64,000 nt of DNA from Stutzerimonas kunmingensis (GCF_002929225.1 NZ_PISM01000020.1:310001-374000); one strand, 5' to 3'; shown: positions 1 to 9,187, numbered from the stretch's first letter. Notes: generated from the letters alone by a model not told the origin. Translations and numbers: made by a program.

Positions 1-82
1 AGCTGCCTGGTGCTTCCATGGTCGTACCGGTGCTTGCCTGTGGTATTGACCCGCGTCATGCGCCGTCGGGAAGCCGGACAGC

Positions 83-108
83 AAAACGCCGGGACGAGCC
101 CGGCGTTT
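83..108 (-). terminator. Terminator of the ectoine operon
   Basis: A perfect 10-bp inverted repeat (84-93 with 99-108, loop ACGAG) is followed on the minus strand by four T residues. It lies 17 bp past the ask stop codon, where a rho-independent terminator for ectABCD-ask is expected. Confidence 0.85.
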
Positions 109-124
109 CGGTCTTGCGCCTGGA

Positions 125-1555
125 TCAGGCCGCGGCGATCACGTCGCCGTGGTTTTCCGGCTCGATCAACGCGCGGTGCAGCGCGGCAATGGCGGCGTCG
201 TAGTCCTCTTCGTTGACCACGCACTGCATCTCCACCTGACGGATCGACTGGTGGATCGCCTGGATGCTGATGCCCGCTTCGGCGAGCGCCGCCACGGTCT
301 TGGCCAGGATGCCCTTGACCTTGAGGTCCGAACCGATCGCCGAGACGATGGCCAGGTTGTGCACCGTGACCTCGGCCGCGGGGTACTTCTCCTCGATCAA
401 CTTGGCCGCGCGGTTGATCAGCTTGCGCGAGCCGGAGGCGTAGTAGGTGATGCTGTTGGCATCGGAGTCCTTGTTCACCACGTAGAGCTTGAGCTGCTTG
501 AGCAGCTTGCTGATTTCCATGTCGTGGCTGATGTCGCCGAGCATGTCCTGGTCGAACACCTCGATGCCGAAGACGTCCTTGCGCCCGGCGATGATTTCCA
601 CGCAGGGCTTCTCGCTCTTGTAGTCCTGGCTGATCAGCGTGCCGCCGTGCTCGGGCTCGAAGGCATTCTTGATGCGCAGCTCGACACCGGCACGGCGCAG
701 GGTCTTGGCCGCGCGCGGGTGGATCGCTTCCATGCCGAGGTTCGACAGCTGGTCGGCGACGTCGTAGTTGGTGCGGCCGATGGTCACCACCTTGTCGGCA
801 CCGACCAGGTTCGGGTCGGCGGAAGAGAGGTGGAATTCCTTGTGGATGATCGCTTCATGCGCGCCGGTGGCGGCGGCGATCTGTGCGAAGGTGATCTCGC
901 TGTAGCCACGGTCGTAGGTGTTCATCAGGCCTTCGGCGCAATGCGTGTAGCCGGTGGCGACCACCAGTTCGCGGCTCAGGTCGAAGCCGGCGAAATGGCT
1001 GGCGATCATCTCCTCGAACGGCAGCGGCGCTTCCTGCTGCCAGCCGGTGAGGTCGGCCAGGCGCGCGTTGACGCCGCGCTGCTTGAGCGCCAGCACCGAG
1101 TTGAAGGCGCTATGCGCTTCACCGAGGGAGGCGAGCATCTCGCGCACCTTCATCAGATGCTCGGAGAGCTGGAAGTGGCCGTAGGCGCAGAGCTTCTGCA
1201 GGCTGTGCATGCACTCGCTGGCGTCGTCGATGCGCGAATTGATGAACTGGTTGGCGGCGTGCAGCTCGTACTCGGAGCTGAACAGCTCGGCGTTCTTCGC
1301 CAGCATGCGCTGGCGCACGCCTTCCAGCGCCTCGCGCCAGGCGCCTTCGCTCTGGGCATCGGCAAAACGCTGGTAGACGCCGGGCTCGCCGGTCTTTTTG
1401 TGTTCCAACAGCAGATTGGTCATGCCGCTGTAGGCCGAGACGACGAAGACGCGCTGGTACAGCGCTGCGCCTTCCCGGCGGCCGATGAAGATGTTGTCGA
1501 GGACTTCCTCGAAGCGGCTCATCGACGTGCCGCCGATCTTTTCTACGGTATGCAT
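125..1555 (-). CDS. ask: Ectoine-specific aspartokinase
   Basis: Phosphorylates L-aspartate in the cytoplasm, the first step towards aspartate semialdehyde, the precursor used by EctB. The 476-aa protein has the kinase signature KIGGTSM at residues 6-12 and C-terminal ACT-type regulatory repeats. A dedicated aspartokinase at the end of an ect operon (Ask_Ect) is known from P. stutzeri; it is thought to escape the feedback inhibition of the housekeeping enzyme. I start at the ATG giving MHTVEKIGGTSM. An in-frame upstream start would add about 19 arginine-rich residues absent from the family. The Shine-Dalgarno here is weak (AAAAAG). It is last in the operon, separated from ectD by 154 bp that hold a hairpin. 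Confidence 0.93.
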   Translation of the reverse strand: MHTVEKIGGTSMSRFEEVLDNIFIGRREGAALYQRVFVVSAYSGMTNLLLEHKKTGEPGVYQRFADAQSEGAWREALEGVRQRMLAKNAELFSSEYELHAANQFINSRIDDASECMHSLQKLCAYGHFQLSEHLMKVREMLASLGEAHSAFNSVLALKQRGVNARLADLTGWQQEAPLPFEEMIASHFAGFDLSRELVVATGYTHCAEGLMNTYDRGYSEITFAQIAAATGAHEAIIHKEFHLSSADPNLVGADKVVTIGRTNYDVADQLSNLGMEAIHPRAAKTLRRAGVELRIKNAFEPEHGGTLISQDYKSEKPCVEIIAGRKDVFGIEVFDQDMLGDISHDMEISKLLKQLKLYVVNKDSDANSITYYASGSRKLINRAAKLIEEKYPAAEVTVHNLAIVSAIGSDLKVKGILAKTVAALAEAGISIQAIHQSIRQVEMQCVVNEEDYDAAIAALHRALIEPENHGDVIAAA

Positions 1556-1676
1556 CTTTTTATTGCGTCCGAATCTGGCAGGCCGTTGACGGGCCCGGCG
1601 CGGCTGGCGCACCTGTCGATCAACGAGCTGGAAGTGAGTTCATCCCTGGGCCAATAAGCGATCGGCCAAGCCGGGG

Positions 1677-1706
1677 GATCGGGCCCGTCATCAGACGCGC
1701 CCGATC
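1677..1706 (-). promoter_or_regulatory. Hairpin between ectD and ask
   Basis: An 8-bp perfect inverted repeat (GATCGGGC at 1677-1684, GCCCGATC at 1699-1706, 14-nt loop) begins 4 bp after the ectD stop codon. No T tract follows, so a weak terminator or mRNA-stability element is more likely than a full stop. It could set the ratio of ask to ectABCD message. Confidence 0.4.
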
Positions 1707-1709
1707 GCC

Positions 1710-2627
1710 TCAGAGATACTGTTGCGGCTGAATGTCCAGCGGCTTGAAGTTTTCGCGCTCGGCGACGAAGGCCGGGCGGGGTTTCTGCTCGCAGAACGGC
1801 GGCTGCACGGCATTATCCACGTGGTTGTAGACGTAGAACAGATTGCTCCGCGCGCTGGGTGTGATGTTTCCGTTGGAGCCGTGCATGGTGTTGCAATCGA
1901 AGAACACAACGCTGCCGGCAGGGCCGGTGGCGCAGTCGATGCCGAAGCGGCTGGCCAACTCGCTCAGGCTGTTCTGGTCGGGCACACCGAACTCCTGCTT
2001 GCGCAGGGACTTCTCGTAGTGGTTCTCCGGCGTGGCGCCGACGCAGCGCACGTAGTGCTTGTGCGAGCCGGGCATCAGCATCAGCGGGCCGTTGTGCGGC
2101 TCGTTGTCGGTCAGCAGGATCGAGCAGGACAGGCAACGCATGCGCGGCATGCCGTCCTCGATGTGCCAGGTCTCGAAGTCCGAGTGCCAGTAGAACTCCT
2201 TGCCGGTGAAGCCGGGCTTGAAGTTCATCCGTGACTGATGCACGTACAGATCACCGCCGAGAATGTAACGGGCGATGCCGGCGGTGCGCTCATCGGCGGC
2301 CACGCGGGCGAACAGTTCGTTGTCGCTGTGGATGTCGAACACCGAGCGGACGGCGCCGCTGTCAGGTTCCTTGATGGTCTTGCCGGAGCCGGCGACGGCC
2401 GGGTCCTGGCGCATGCGCTCGAGTTCGGCGCGGAATACCGCCACTTCGTCGGCGCTGAACAGGTTGGGGATGACCAGGTAGCCGTCGCGCTCGAAACGCT
2501 CGATCAGCTCCGCCGCTATCGGCGCATTCTCCAGGTCGCTGCGGTAGACGACCGGATCCAGGCGTTCCTGCCAGCTGGGCTGGTCTTCCTGGCGCGAGGG
2601 ATACAGGTCGGCTTGCATAGGGTTCAC
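1710..2627 (-). CDS. ectD: Ectoine hydroxylase
   Basis: Fe(II)/2-oxoglutarate-dependent dioxygenase that converts ectoine to 5-hydroxyectoine. The 305-aa product contains the EctD signature around WHSDFETWH (iron ligands His and Asp of HxD, about residues 147-149) and the distal iron His in MHGSNGN (about residue 248). Residues lining the ectoine pocket in known EctD proteins (FYWHSDFETWHIEDGMPRMR) are intact. Two starts are possible. A GTG at 2627 sits 5 nt after a strong AGGAGG, giving MNPMQADLYP. The ATG three codons later (2618) gives the N-terminus usually annotated, but its Shine-Dalgarno spacing is 14 nt. I prefer the GTG. It lies 59 bp after ectC in the operon. Confidence 0.96.
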   Translation of the reverse strand: MNPMQADLYPSRQEDQPSWQERLDPVVYRSDLENAPIAAELIERFERDGYLVIPNLFSADEVAVFRAELERMRQDPAVAGSGKTIKEPDSGAVRSVFDIHSDNELFARVAADERTAGIARYILGGDLYVHQSRMNFKPGFTGKEFYWHSDFETWHIEDGMPRMRCLSCSILLTDNEPHNGPLMLMPGSHKHYVRCVGATPENHYEKSLRKQEFGVPDQNSLSELASRFGIDCATGPAGSVVFFDCNTMHGSNGNITPSARSNLFYVYNHVDNAVQPPFCEQKPRPAFVAERENFKPLDIQPQQYL

Positions 2628-2686
2628 GCTTACCTCCTTTTCTTGTGATGGTGGGGCAGCTCCATGGCCGCCCCGGTAAACCGGTA

Positions 2687-3088
2687 TCAGACGGTTTCAG
2701 CCTCCAGCGGATAGACGCCGCTCTCGTCATGTACTTCCTTGCCGTTGAGCGGCGGGTTGAAGACGCAGGCCATCTTCATGTCCTCGCTACCGCCGCGCAG
2801 CAGGTGCTCGTCGTGCTTGTCGAGGATGTACAGCGTGCCGGGTTCGATCTTGTAGATCTTGCCGTCGGCGATGGTCTCGATCTCGCCGTTGCCGCTCATG
2901 CAGTACACCGACTCCAGGTGGTTCTGGTAGTGGATGTGCGTCTCGGTGCCGGCGTAGATGGTGGTTATGTGGAACGAGAAACCCATGTTGTCGTCTTTGA
3001 GCAACAGACGGGTGCTGTCCCAGGTGCCGGTTTTGCTGTGGACCTTGCGGTCGGTCTGCTCGCACTCGGCGAGGGTTCTGACGATCAT
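2687..3088 (-). CDS. ectC: L-ectoine synthase
   Basis: Cyclises N-gamma-acetyl-diaminobutyrate to ectoine by elimination of water, the last step of ectoine synthesis. The 133-aa protein is a single small cupin with the family N-terminus [20 protein letters not shown] and a tyrosine- and histidine-containing core ([20 protein letters not shown]). Length and sequence are typical. It lies 10 bp after the ectB stop. Confidence 0.97.
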   Translation of the reverse strand: MIVRTLAECEQTDRKVHSKTGTWDSTRLLLKDDNMGFSFHITTIYAGTETHIHYQNHLESVYCMSGNGEIETIADGKIYKIEPGTLYILDKHDEHLLRGGSEDMKMACVFNPPLNGKEVHDESGVYPLEAETV

Positions 3089-3098
3089 TGCAAATACC

Positions 3099-4376
3099 TC
3101 AGGAAGCTTGGTTTTCGGTCTGCTCGCTCATCACGGCAGCGAAGGCCTTGTCGAGAATGGCGAGTGCGCGGTCGATCTGCTCTTCGCTGATGATCAGTGG
3201 GCAGAGACACTTGACCACTTCGCTGTGGGCGCCGCTGGTTTCGATCACCAGGCCGTTCTCGAAGGCGTGACGGCAGACGGCGGAGGCGATATCGCCATCC
3301 GGGCAGCTGATTCCGATCATCATCCCGCGGCCCTTGAGGAACAGCGAATCCGGACCGTGGCGGCGGACGATGCGCTGCATGCCGTCGGCGATGCGCTTGC
3401 CCTTGGCCTTCACGCTGTTGGCGAACTCGTCGTTCTGCCAGAAGTGCTCGACGGCTGCGGCAGCAGTGACGAACGCATGGTTGTTGCCGCGGAAGGTGCC
3501 GTTGTGCTCGCCCGGCTTCCACTGGTCCAGCTCGGGGCGCAGCAGCACCATGGCGAATGGCAGGCCATAGCCGGACAGCGACTTGGACAGGGTCACGATG
3601 TCCGGATGGATGCCCATTTCCTCGAAGCTGAAGAAGGTCCCGGTGCGGCCGCAACCGGCCTGGATGTCATCGACGATCAGCAGCATCTCGTGCTTGCGGC
3701 AGAGCTTCTCGAGCTTGCGCATCCACTCGGTCGACGCGGTGTTCAGTCCGCCTTCGCCCTGCACCACCTCGACGATCACCGCGGCGGGCTTGTCGATGCC
3801 GCTGGAGGGGTCGGAGAGCAGCTTGTCCATCATGCCGATGGTGTTGGTCTTGTCGCCGAAGTAGTTGGCGTACGGCATCCTGCTGACATCGGTGAGGCTG
3901 ATGCCGGAGCCGCCGCGGTGATGCTGGTTGCCGGTCGCGGCCAGCGCGCCGATGCTGCAGCCGTGGAAGCCGTTGGTGAAGCTGATGATGTTGTTGCGCC
4001 CGGTGACCTTGCGCGCCAGCTTCATCGCCGCCTCGACCGCGTTGGTGCCGGTCGGGCCGGTGAACTGCATGCGGTAGTCGCCCATGCCGCGCGGCTCGAG
4101 GATCAGCCGGTTGAAGGTTTCGAGGAAACGCTCCTTGGCTTCGGTGTACATGTCCAGGCCGTGGGTGATGCCGTCGCTCTCGATGTACTCGAGCAGCGCC
4201 TGCTTGAGCACCGGGTGGTTGTGCCCGTAGTTGAGCGTGCCGGCACCAGCGAGGAAGTCGATGTAACGCTTGCCGTCTCTGGTGACCAGTTCGGCACCCT
4301 GGGCCTGGTTGAAGACCACGGGGAAGGAACGGCAGTAGCTACGAACCTTGGATTCGTTCAGTTCAAAAGTTTTCAT
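3099..4376 (-). CDS. ectB: Diaminobutyrate-2-oxoglutarate transaminase
   Basis: Class III PLP aminotransferase that makes L-2,4-diaminobutyrate from aspartate semialdehyde and glutamate. The 425-aa protein has the PLP-binding region around [14 protein letters not shown] and the Schiff-base lysine in [10 protein letters not shown] at about residue 265. Its start ATG overlaps the ectA stop by 4 bp (ATGA), so the two genes are translationally coupled. Length is normal for EctB and the context leaves little doubt against related diaminobutyrate transaminases of siderophore pathways. Confidence 0.97.
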   Translation of the reverse strand: MKTFELNESKVRSYCRSFPVVFNQAQGAELVTRDGKRYIDFLAGAGTLNYGHNHPVLKQALLEYIESDGITHGLDMYTEAKERFLETFNRLILEPRGMGDYRMQFTGPTGTNAVEAAMKLARKVTGRNNIISFTNGFHGCSIGALAATGNQHHRGGSGISLTDVSRMPYANYFGDKTNTIGMMDKLLSDPSSGIDKPAAVIVEVVQGEGGLNTASTEWMRKLEKLCRKHEMLLIVDDIQAGCGRTGTFFSFEEMGIHPDIVTLSKSLSGYGLPFAMVLLRPELDQWKPGEHNGTFRGNNHAFVTAAAAVEHFWQNDEFANSVKAKGKRIADGMQRIVRRHGPDSLFLKGRGMMIGISCPDGDIASAVCRHAFENGLVIETSGAHSEVVKCLCPLIISEEQIDRALAILDKAFAAVMSEQTENQAS

Positions 4377-4954
4377 GCGTGCTCCTTGAGCTCTTCTTCT
4401 AGATGGGAAACGGTGAACGGGCCGGCGCGGTAGAGCACCTCGTCCTCGTGCTGACCGCCAAAATGCGCTGCGCGGGAAAACAGCGTGCGCGTGGTGCAGT
4501 CGGCACCCAGCCGGTCGAATGCCCGCTTGAACAGTGCCTGCGACGCCGCGTTGTCCGGGGAAATGGTGGTTTCCATGAAGCGCACGTCGTGCTCACGGGC
4601 CACACGGGCCGTCAGCGCCAGCAGCATGCGCAGGGCCAGGCCCTGACCGCGCATCGAACTATCGACGGCGACCTGCCAGACGAACAGAGTGTCCGGGCGG
4701 GCAGGGGGGCGGTAACCCGAGATGAAACCAACCAGTTCGCCCTGGGCGTTCTCTGCGGCGATGGCGGTGTCGGCGAAATCGGAACACTGCAGCAGGTTGC
4801 AGTAGACCGAATTGGTATCGAGGGGCTGGCAGCGCGCCACCAGCTGATGCAGGTTGTAACCGTCGCCGTCGGTTGGGCGACGGAGCACTACGGTAGGGAA
4901 ACTCAAAACAATGCCTTTGGGGTTGTTGATTGAATTCCTTTTTAGGGTAGGCAT
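4373..4954 (-). CDS. ectA: Diaminobutyrate acetyltransferase
   Basis: GNAT-family enzyme that acetylates the gamma-amino group of diaminobutyrate using acetyl-CoA. The 193-aa protein has the acetyl-CoA-binding motif in [18 protein letters not shown] and the EctA hallmark [20 protein letters not shown]. It is first in the ectABCD-ask operon. The start giving [14 protein letters not shown] agrees with what I recall of P. stutzeri EctA, although no clear Shine-Dalgarno precedes it, so a start at a later codon is possible. The long upstream region contains repeated GAAGTT hexamers that may belong to its control. Confidence 0.95.
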   Translation of the reverse strand: MPTLKRNSINNPKGIVLSFPTVVLRRPTDGDGYNLHQLVARCQPLDTNSVYCNLLQCSDFADTAIAAENAQGELVGFISGYRPPARPDTLFVWQVAVDSSMRGQGLALRMLLALTARVAREHDVRFMETTISPDNAASQALFKRAFDRLGADCTTRTLFSRAAHFGGQHEDEVLYRAGPFTVSHLEEELKEHA

Positions 4955-5517
4955 ATCCGGAGAAGTTTCTCAACCCGAACTTCTGAATATGCGAAGTTAA
5001 GATCGCTCAATATATCGCTCGATCCCGCGTAGTTACGGCGATTGCGCCGTGGATGTTTCAGTCTGTTTCATTTCGCCAGGCCGGCGGTGAAGGCTGATAG
5101 TTACGGGGAAGTTTCGGGAGTGCCGCGAGAAGTTCGCTGGCGGTGATGCGCAGAAGTTCGCCTTGAGTGGCCATGGCGTAGCTGAAAGCAGCATGAATGC
5201 TGGCTTTGCTGTGGCTGAGCGATGCCCGAATCGTTCGCCATGCACGCGCTGTTGGGCATGGTGTGCTGCGGATAAGTGTGCGGGGAAGAATCAGGCTGAG
5301 AATCGACGCGGAAATAGCACTAAATGGTGGCGTGAACTATCGATGATATTCCGCTGATGTGACGTCTGTATGTCGGCGCGATATGGCCACGGCCGAGCTA
5401 GTTGCTCGGCGTAGTTGTGGTGGCCGCGATCGATGATTTGAGAAAGTCTGCCGATCCGCTCTATCTCGCGTTATGCGGGGCCTGTGGCGAAGTTGTCGGA
5501 AGTTGTGCCAGACAACT
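4955..5517 (-). promoter_or_regulatory. ectA leader with repeated GAAGTT hexamers
   Basis: This 563-bp interval contains no convincing gene. GAAGTT occurs in direct orientation at 4962, 4993, 5108, 5129, 5153, 5489 and 5499, and inverted at 4978 and 5514. The pair at 4978-4998 forms AACTTC-N9-GAAGTT just upstream of ectA. Spacings of 21 and 24 bp between 5108, 5129 and 5153 put these copies roughly on one helix face. Operators for an osmotic regulator or a repeat-rich leader are both possible; no regulator is known to me for this motif. Confidence 0.45.
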
Positions 5518-5519
5518 TC
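5499..5519 (-). terminator. Hairpin at the zwf stop codon
   Basis: A perfect 8-bp inverted repeat, GAAGTTGT (5499-5506) and ACAACTTC (5512-5519), overlaps the zwf stop codon. It lacks a T tract, so termination is only probable. It may separate zwf from ectA transcription. Confidence 0.4.
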
Positions 5520-6960
5520 ATTGCCACCAGCGATGACCCTGGCGTTCGATGAATTGATGGGCCTGTTCCGGGCCGTCCTCGCCGGCCGGATAGGGGCGCG
5601 GCTTGCGGTAGTAGCTGTGCCAGCCGCGCAGGATCGGATCGACCCAGTTCCAGGCCGCCTCGACCTCGTCACGGCGCATGAACAGCGTGGAGTCGCCTTC
5701 GATCACATCCAGCAGCAGCCGCTCGTAGGCTTCCCAGCGACGGGTGCTGCTGAAGGCGTGCGCCAGGTTCAGATCCAGCTCCACCGGTTCCAGCTGCATG
5801 CCCTTGCCGGGTGCCTTGGCCATCAGCTGCAGGCTGATGCTTTCTTCCGGCTGCAGGCTGATCACCAGGCGGTTCACTTCACCCTTGCTGAACAGCAGGT
5901 GCGGCACCTGTTTGAAGGTGATGATGATCTCCGAGCGCTTGCGCGCCATGCGCTTGCCGGTGCGCAGGTAGAAGGGCACGCCAGCCCAGCGCCAGTTGTC
6001 GATCTCGGCCTTTACCGCGACGAAGGTTTCGGTGTCGCTGTCGTTGTCGATGTTCGGCTCGAAGTAGTAGGCCTGCACGTCGTGGCCACCGATGCGGCCG
6101 GCGCCGTATTGGCCGCGCACGGTCTTGTCCAGCACGTCGTTGCCGGTGATCGGCTTCAGCGCCTCGAGCACCTTCACCTTCTCGCCGCGGATGTGCTTGG
6201 CATCGAAACGCACCGGCGCCTCCATTGCCACCAGGCAGAGCAGCTGCAGGAGGTGGTTCTGCAGCATGTCGCGCATCGCGCCGGCGTTGTCGTAGTAGCC
6301 GCCGCGGTTCTCCACGCCGAGGGTTTCGGCGACGGTGATCTGCACATGGTCGATATGCCCGGAGCGCCAGATCGGCTCGAACAGCGCGTTGGCGAAGCGC
6401 AGCGCCATGAGGTTCTGCACCGTTTCCTTGCCCAGGTAGTGATCGATCCGGTAGATCCGCGACTCAGGGAACACGGCGCCGATCGATTCGTTGATTTCCA
6501 GCGCCGAGTCCAGCGAATGGCCGATCGGCTTTTCCAGCACGATGCGCGCATCGTCACCGGCCAGCCCGGCGCTTTCGAGATTGGCGGCGATGGGTTCGAA
6601 CAGGTCCGGCGCGGTCGCCAGGTAATACACCCGCACACGGCCGTCGGCCTGGCCGAGGTGATGGGCAAGGCGCACGTAGTCGCCGCGCTGTGAGGCATCC
6701 ATGGCGAAGTAGTCCAGACGCTGGGCAAAGGCCTGCCAGGTGTCAGGGCTGAAGTCGCTGCGGGCGACCTGCGCGCGGCAATGCCGCTCGGCCAGGGCCA
6801 GGTAGCCGTCGCGGTCGAGCTTTTTGCGCGCCAGGGCGAGTATCCGTACGTCGGCGTGCAGGCGTCCGTCACGGTGCAGGTGGTAGAGCGCCGGAAGCAG
6901 TTTGTGCAGCGTCAGGTCACCGGTCCCGCCGAACACGAGCATGTCACAGGATATCGACAT
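5518..6960 (-). CDS. zwf: Glucose-6-phosphate 1-dehydrogenase
   Basis: Oxidises glucose 6-phosphate to 6-phosphogluconolactone, feeding the Entner-Doudoroff and pentose phosphate routes. The 480-aa protein has an N-terminal dinucleotide-binding loop (GGTGDLTLHKLLPAL) and the active-site signature RIDHYLGKE near residue 170. Length is typical of pseudomonad Zwf. It starts after GGGAGAG and is transcribed away from hexR; the shared intergenic region holds a HexR-type operator, which suggests repression relieved by 2-keto-3-deoxy-6-phosphogluconate. NADPH from this enzyme could support biosynthesis and oxidative-stress defence. Confidence 0.96.
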   Translation of the reverse strand: MSISCDMLVFGGTGDLTLHKLLPALYHLHRDGRLHADVRILALARKKLDRDGYLALAERHCRAQVARSDFSPDTWQAFAQRLDYFAMDASQRGDYVRLAHHLGQADGRVRVYYLATAPDLFEPIAANLESAGLAGDDARIVLEKPIGHSLDSALEINESIGAVFPESRIYRIDHYLGKETVQNLMALRFANALFEPIWRSGHIDHVQITVAETLGVENRGGYYDNAGAMRDMLQNHLLQLLCLVAMEAPVRFDAKHIRGEKVKVLEALKPITGNDVLDKTVRGQYGAGRIGGHDVQAYYFEPNIDNDSDTETFVAVKAEIDNWRWAGVPFYLRTGKRMARKRSEIIITFKQVPHLLFSKGEVNRLVISLQPEESISLQLMAKAPGKGMQLEPVELDLNLAHAFSSTRRWEAYERLLLDVIEGDSTLFMRRDEVEAAWNWVDPILRGWHSYYRKPRPYPAGEDGPEQAHQFIERQGHRWWQ

Positions 6961-7002
6961 CGATTCTCTCCCAGGGCCAAAAAATGGGCGTCGTGGCGAG
7001 GC

Positions 7003-7030
7003 TTGTAGTATAACTACCGCCCCACTACAA
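7003..7030. promoter_or_regulatory. HexR-type operator between zwf and hexR
   Basis: TGTAGTATAACTACC at 7004-7018 is a near-perfect palindrome (TGTAGT-ATA-ACTACc). TTGTAGT at 7003 also has its mirror ACTACAA at 7024-7030. This matches the TGTARTNNNANTACA type bound by HexR in proteobacteria. The position between the two divergent genes fits control of both. Confidence 0.75.
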
Positions 7031-7102
7031 CCCGCTGACGGCTGAGCGGCGCCGATCGCGCCCGAGCAAAGCCATCAGACGAGAGCATAGCGAGTCCGGA
7101 AC

Positions 7103-7969
7103 GTGAATCTGCTGCAGCACATCGCCCAATCCAGAAGCCTGCTACGGAAGTCGGAGCTGAAAGTGGCCGACCATGTCCTGCTCGATCCGGCGTCGGTGAT
7201 GCACAGTTCCATGGCCGACCTGGCCCACGTGGTCGGCGTCAGCGAACCCACCATCGTGCGCTTCTGCCGCGCCATCGGCTGCCTGGGTTTTCAGGATCTC
7301 AAGCTCAAACTGGCGCAGAGCCTGGCGGCTGGCGCCAGCTTCGGTCAGTTCGCCATCAGCGAGAACGATTCGGTGGCTGACTTCGCCTTGAAGATCTTCG
7401 ACACCACGCTGCACACGCTGATGGAAGTGCGCGAGCGGCTCGACCCCGAAGCGCTGCAGCGCGCCATCGCTGCCATGGCCAAGGCCGAGCGCGTGGAGTT
7501 CTACGGTTTCGGCGCATCCGGCGCGGTGGCCACCGACGCCCAGCACAAATTCTTCCGCCTGCTGCTGTCAGCTGCCGCCTATTCCGATCCGCACATGCAG
7601 GCCATGTCGGCGGTGACGCTCAAGCCCACCGACGTGGCGATTTGCATCTCGCAGTCCGGTCGCTCGAAGGATCTGCTGATCACCGCCAACGTGGTGCGTG
7701 AATCCGGCGCGACGCTCATCACCCTGTGCCCGAGCCAGACGCCGCTGGCCGAGCTGGCCACCATCAACCTGGCAATCGACGTACAGGAAGACACCGAGAT
7801 CTACACCCCGCTGACCTCGCGTATCGCTCATCTGGTAGTGATCGACGTGTTGGCGATGGGTGTTGCCATGGCCCGTGGACCGAGTCTGGTCAATCACCTC
7901 AAGAGCGTGAAGCGCAGCCTGCGCAGCCTTCGCCTGTCGCCGCAGAAGGTCAAGACGCACGACGACTGA
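7103..7969 (+). CDS. hexR: RpiR-family regulator HexR
   Basis: Cytoplasmic repressor of glucose catabolism. The 288-aa protein has an N-terminal RpiR helix-turn-helix (SMADLAHVVGVSEPTIVRFCRAIG split over about residues 30-55) and a C-terminal SIS sugar-phosphate domain (YGFGASGAVATDAQHKFFRL, then CISQSGRSKDLL). HexR of Pseudomonas releases DNA when it binds 2-keto-3-deoxy-6-phosphogluconate. The GTG at 7103 follows GTCCGGAAC and is the first sensible start. It is divergent from zwf with the operator between them. Confidence 0.93.
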   Translation: MNLLQHIAQSRSLLRKSELKVADHVLLDPASVMHSSMADLAHVVGVSEPTIVRFCRAIGCLGFQDLKLKLAQSLAAGASFGQFAISENDSVADFALKIFDTTLHTLMEVRERLDPEALQRAIAAMAKAERVEFYGFGASGAVATDAQHKFFRLLLSAAAYSDPHMQAMSAVTLKPTDVAICISQSGRSKDLLITANVVRESGATLITLCPSQTPLAELATINLAIDVQEDTEIYTPLTSRIAHLVVIDVLAMGVAMARGPSLVNHLKSVKRSLRSLRLSPQKVKTHDD

Positions 7970-8070
7970 GGCGCCGCTGCACCTTCACGGTCGCGTAATC
8001 GCCCTGACTTCAGGTTGTCATCCATGACGTCGATGCTGATCTCTCCTTACCTGTTCTGGGAGATCGCCTC

Positions 8071-8283
8071 ATGCTCCGGCACACCGACGACAGCAGCCAG
8101 CTCGACAGCAAGTCCCGTCGCAAACAGCAGGATGAGCGGCGCATGCGTTTTCGCCGCGCCATCGAAAGCTATACCGAGCAGCGTCAGCTACATGCCGAGC
8201 TGAACGACTACGCCGATGCGCTGGTGATCAGCTCGCTGCGCTCGTCGTCGGCGAGCCGGCGAAGCGCTCCGCCAGCGCACTGA
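8071..8283 (+). CDS. Small basic hypothetical protein
   Basis: A 70-residue protein rich in Arg, Gln and Glu, with the core RRKQQDERRMRFRRAIESY predicted to be a charged helix. A GGGAG lies just before the ATG. It resembles small conserved pseudomonad proteins of the PA3496 type with the RRAIExxxEQRxL pattern, but I could not verify this. Its last 56 bp overlap the 3' end of the convergent LysR gene, so the C-terminus (SSSASRRSAPPAH) may be translated noise after a real N-terminal domain. Confidence 0.5.
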   Translation: MLRHTDDSSQLDSKSRRKQQDERRMRFRRAIESYTEQRQLHAELNDYADALVISSLRSSSASRRSAPPAH

Positions 8284-9187
8284 TCTGCGCGCGCTCTTCA
8301 CGGAGGAAGGCGAAGAACGCCTGGGCCACCGGACTCAGGCGCTTGCCGCGCGAATGCACCACGCACCAGCTGCGATATAGCGGCAATTCCTCGACCGGCA
8401 GCTCGCGTAGCAGCCCGTTGGCCAGCTCCAGATGCACCGCATGGCGTGGCAGCAGTGCCAGGCCGAGCCCGGCCACCACGCATTCGCGCAGCGCATCCAG
8501 CGAGGCGACCTGGATGGTCTGGGCGAAATGCGCGCGCTTCTGGCGCAGGTAGTCCTCGCCGGCCCGTCGCGTGCCCGAGCCGGGCTCCCGCACCAGCAGG
8601 GGATAGTCCGTGAGGTCCTGCAGGGACAACGTGGCGGCGTTGCACAGCGGATGGTCGGGTGGCGCCACGGCGATGATCGGGTTGTTCAGGAAGGGCATGA
8701 ACTCCAGGTCCATGTCGGTAGGCACCTGAGACATGATCAGCAGGTCGTCACGGCTCACCGACAGGCGCTTGACCGCCTGGGCATGGTTGACCACCACCAG
8801 TTGCAGGCTGACCTCAGGGTGCAGGCGCTTGAATGCGGCGAACAGGTGCGGCGTGACGTACTTGGCGCTGGATTCAACCGCCAGGTTGAGCTGGCCCTGC
8901 AACGAGCCCTGCAGATCCGAGAGCTGCATGTCGAGGCTGTCCAGGCGACCGAAGATGTCGGTACTGGCGCGCTGTAGCGCCTCGGCCGCATCGGTCAGGT
9001 AGAGCTTCTTGCCGAGGTACTCGAAAAGCGGTTGACCGACCAGTTCCTCGAGCTGCCGAATCTGCAAACTGACGGCGGGCTGGGTCAGTGCCATTTCCTC
9101 GGCGGCACGGCTGTATGAGTGCGTTTCGCACACGGCGCGAAATACCTGAAGCTGGCGCAATGTCATGCGCATCAGCGATTTTCGCAT
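8228..9187 (-). CDS. pycR: LysR-family regulator of pyruvate carboxylase
   Basis: A 319-aa LysR-type activator. The N-terminal winged helix is MTLRQLQVFRAVCETHSYSR (about residues 8-27) followed by AAEEMALTQPAVSLQIRQLE. The remainder is a substrate-binding domain. Its place, divergent from the pyruvate carboxylase genes, equals that of PycR (PA5437) in P. aeruginosa. I choose the ATG at 9187, 6 nt after GGAGA, over the GTG one codon upstream. A perfect 16-bp palindrome (9283-9298) in the divergent region is a candidate binding site. Confidence 0.88.
   Translation of the reverse strand: MRKSLMRMTLRQLQVFRAVCETHSYSRAAEEMALTQPAVSLQIRQLEELVGQPLFEYLGKKLYLTDAAEALQRASTDIFGRLDSLDMQLSDLQGSLQGQLNLAVESSAKYVTPHLFAAFKRLHPEVSLQLVVVNHAQAVKRLSVSRDDLLIMSQVPTDMDLEFMPFLNNPIIAVAPPDHPLCNAATLSLQDLTDYPLLVREPGSGTRRAGEDYLRQKRAHFAQTIQVASLDALRECVVAGLGLALLPRHAVHLELANGLLRELPVEELPLYRSWCVVHSRGKRLSPVAQAFFAFLREERAQISALAERFAGSPTTSAAS

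Noticed and set aside
149..1657. Long plus-strand open frame opposite ask (502 codons)
   Set aside because: Shadow of the ask codon pattern in GC-rich DNA; no ribosome site, no family-like sequence, and ask is unambiguous.
2958..4433. Long plus-strand open frame opposite ectB (491 codons)
   Set aside because: Antisense shadow rich in His, Val and Gly; the minus strand encodes complete EctB.
4962..5158. CRISPR-like array in the GAAGTT region
   Set aside because: Repeats are only 6-9 bp and unevenly spaced; no cas genes in the window.
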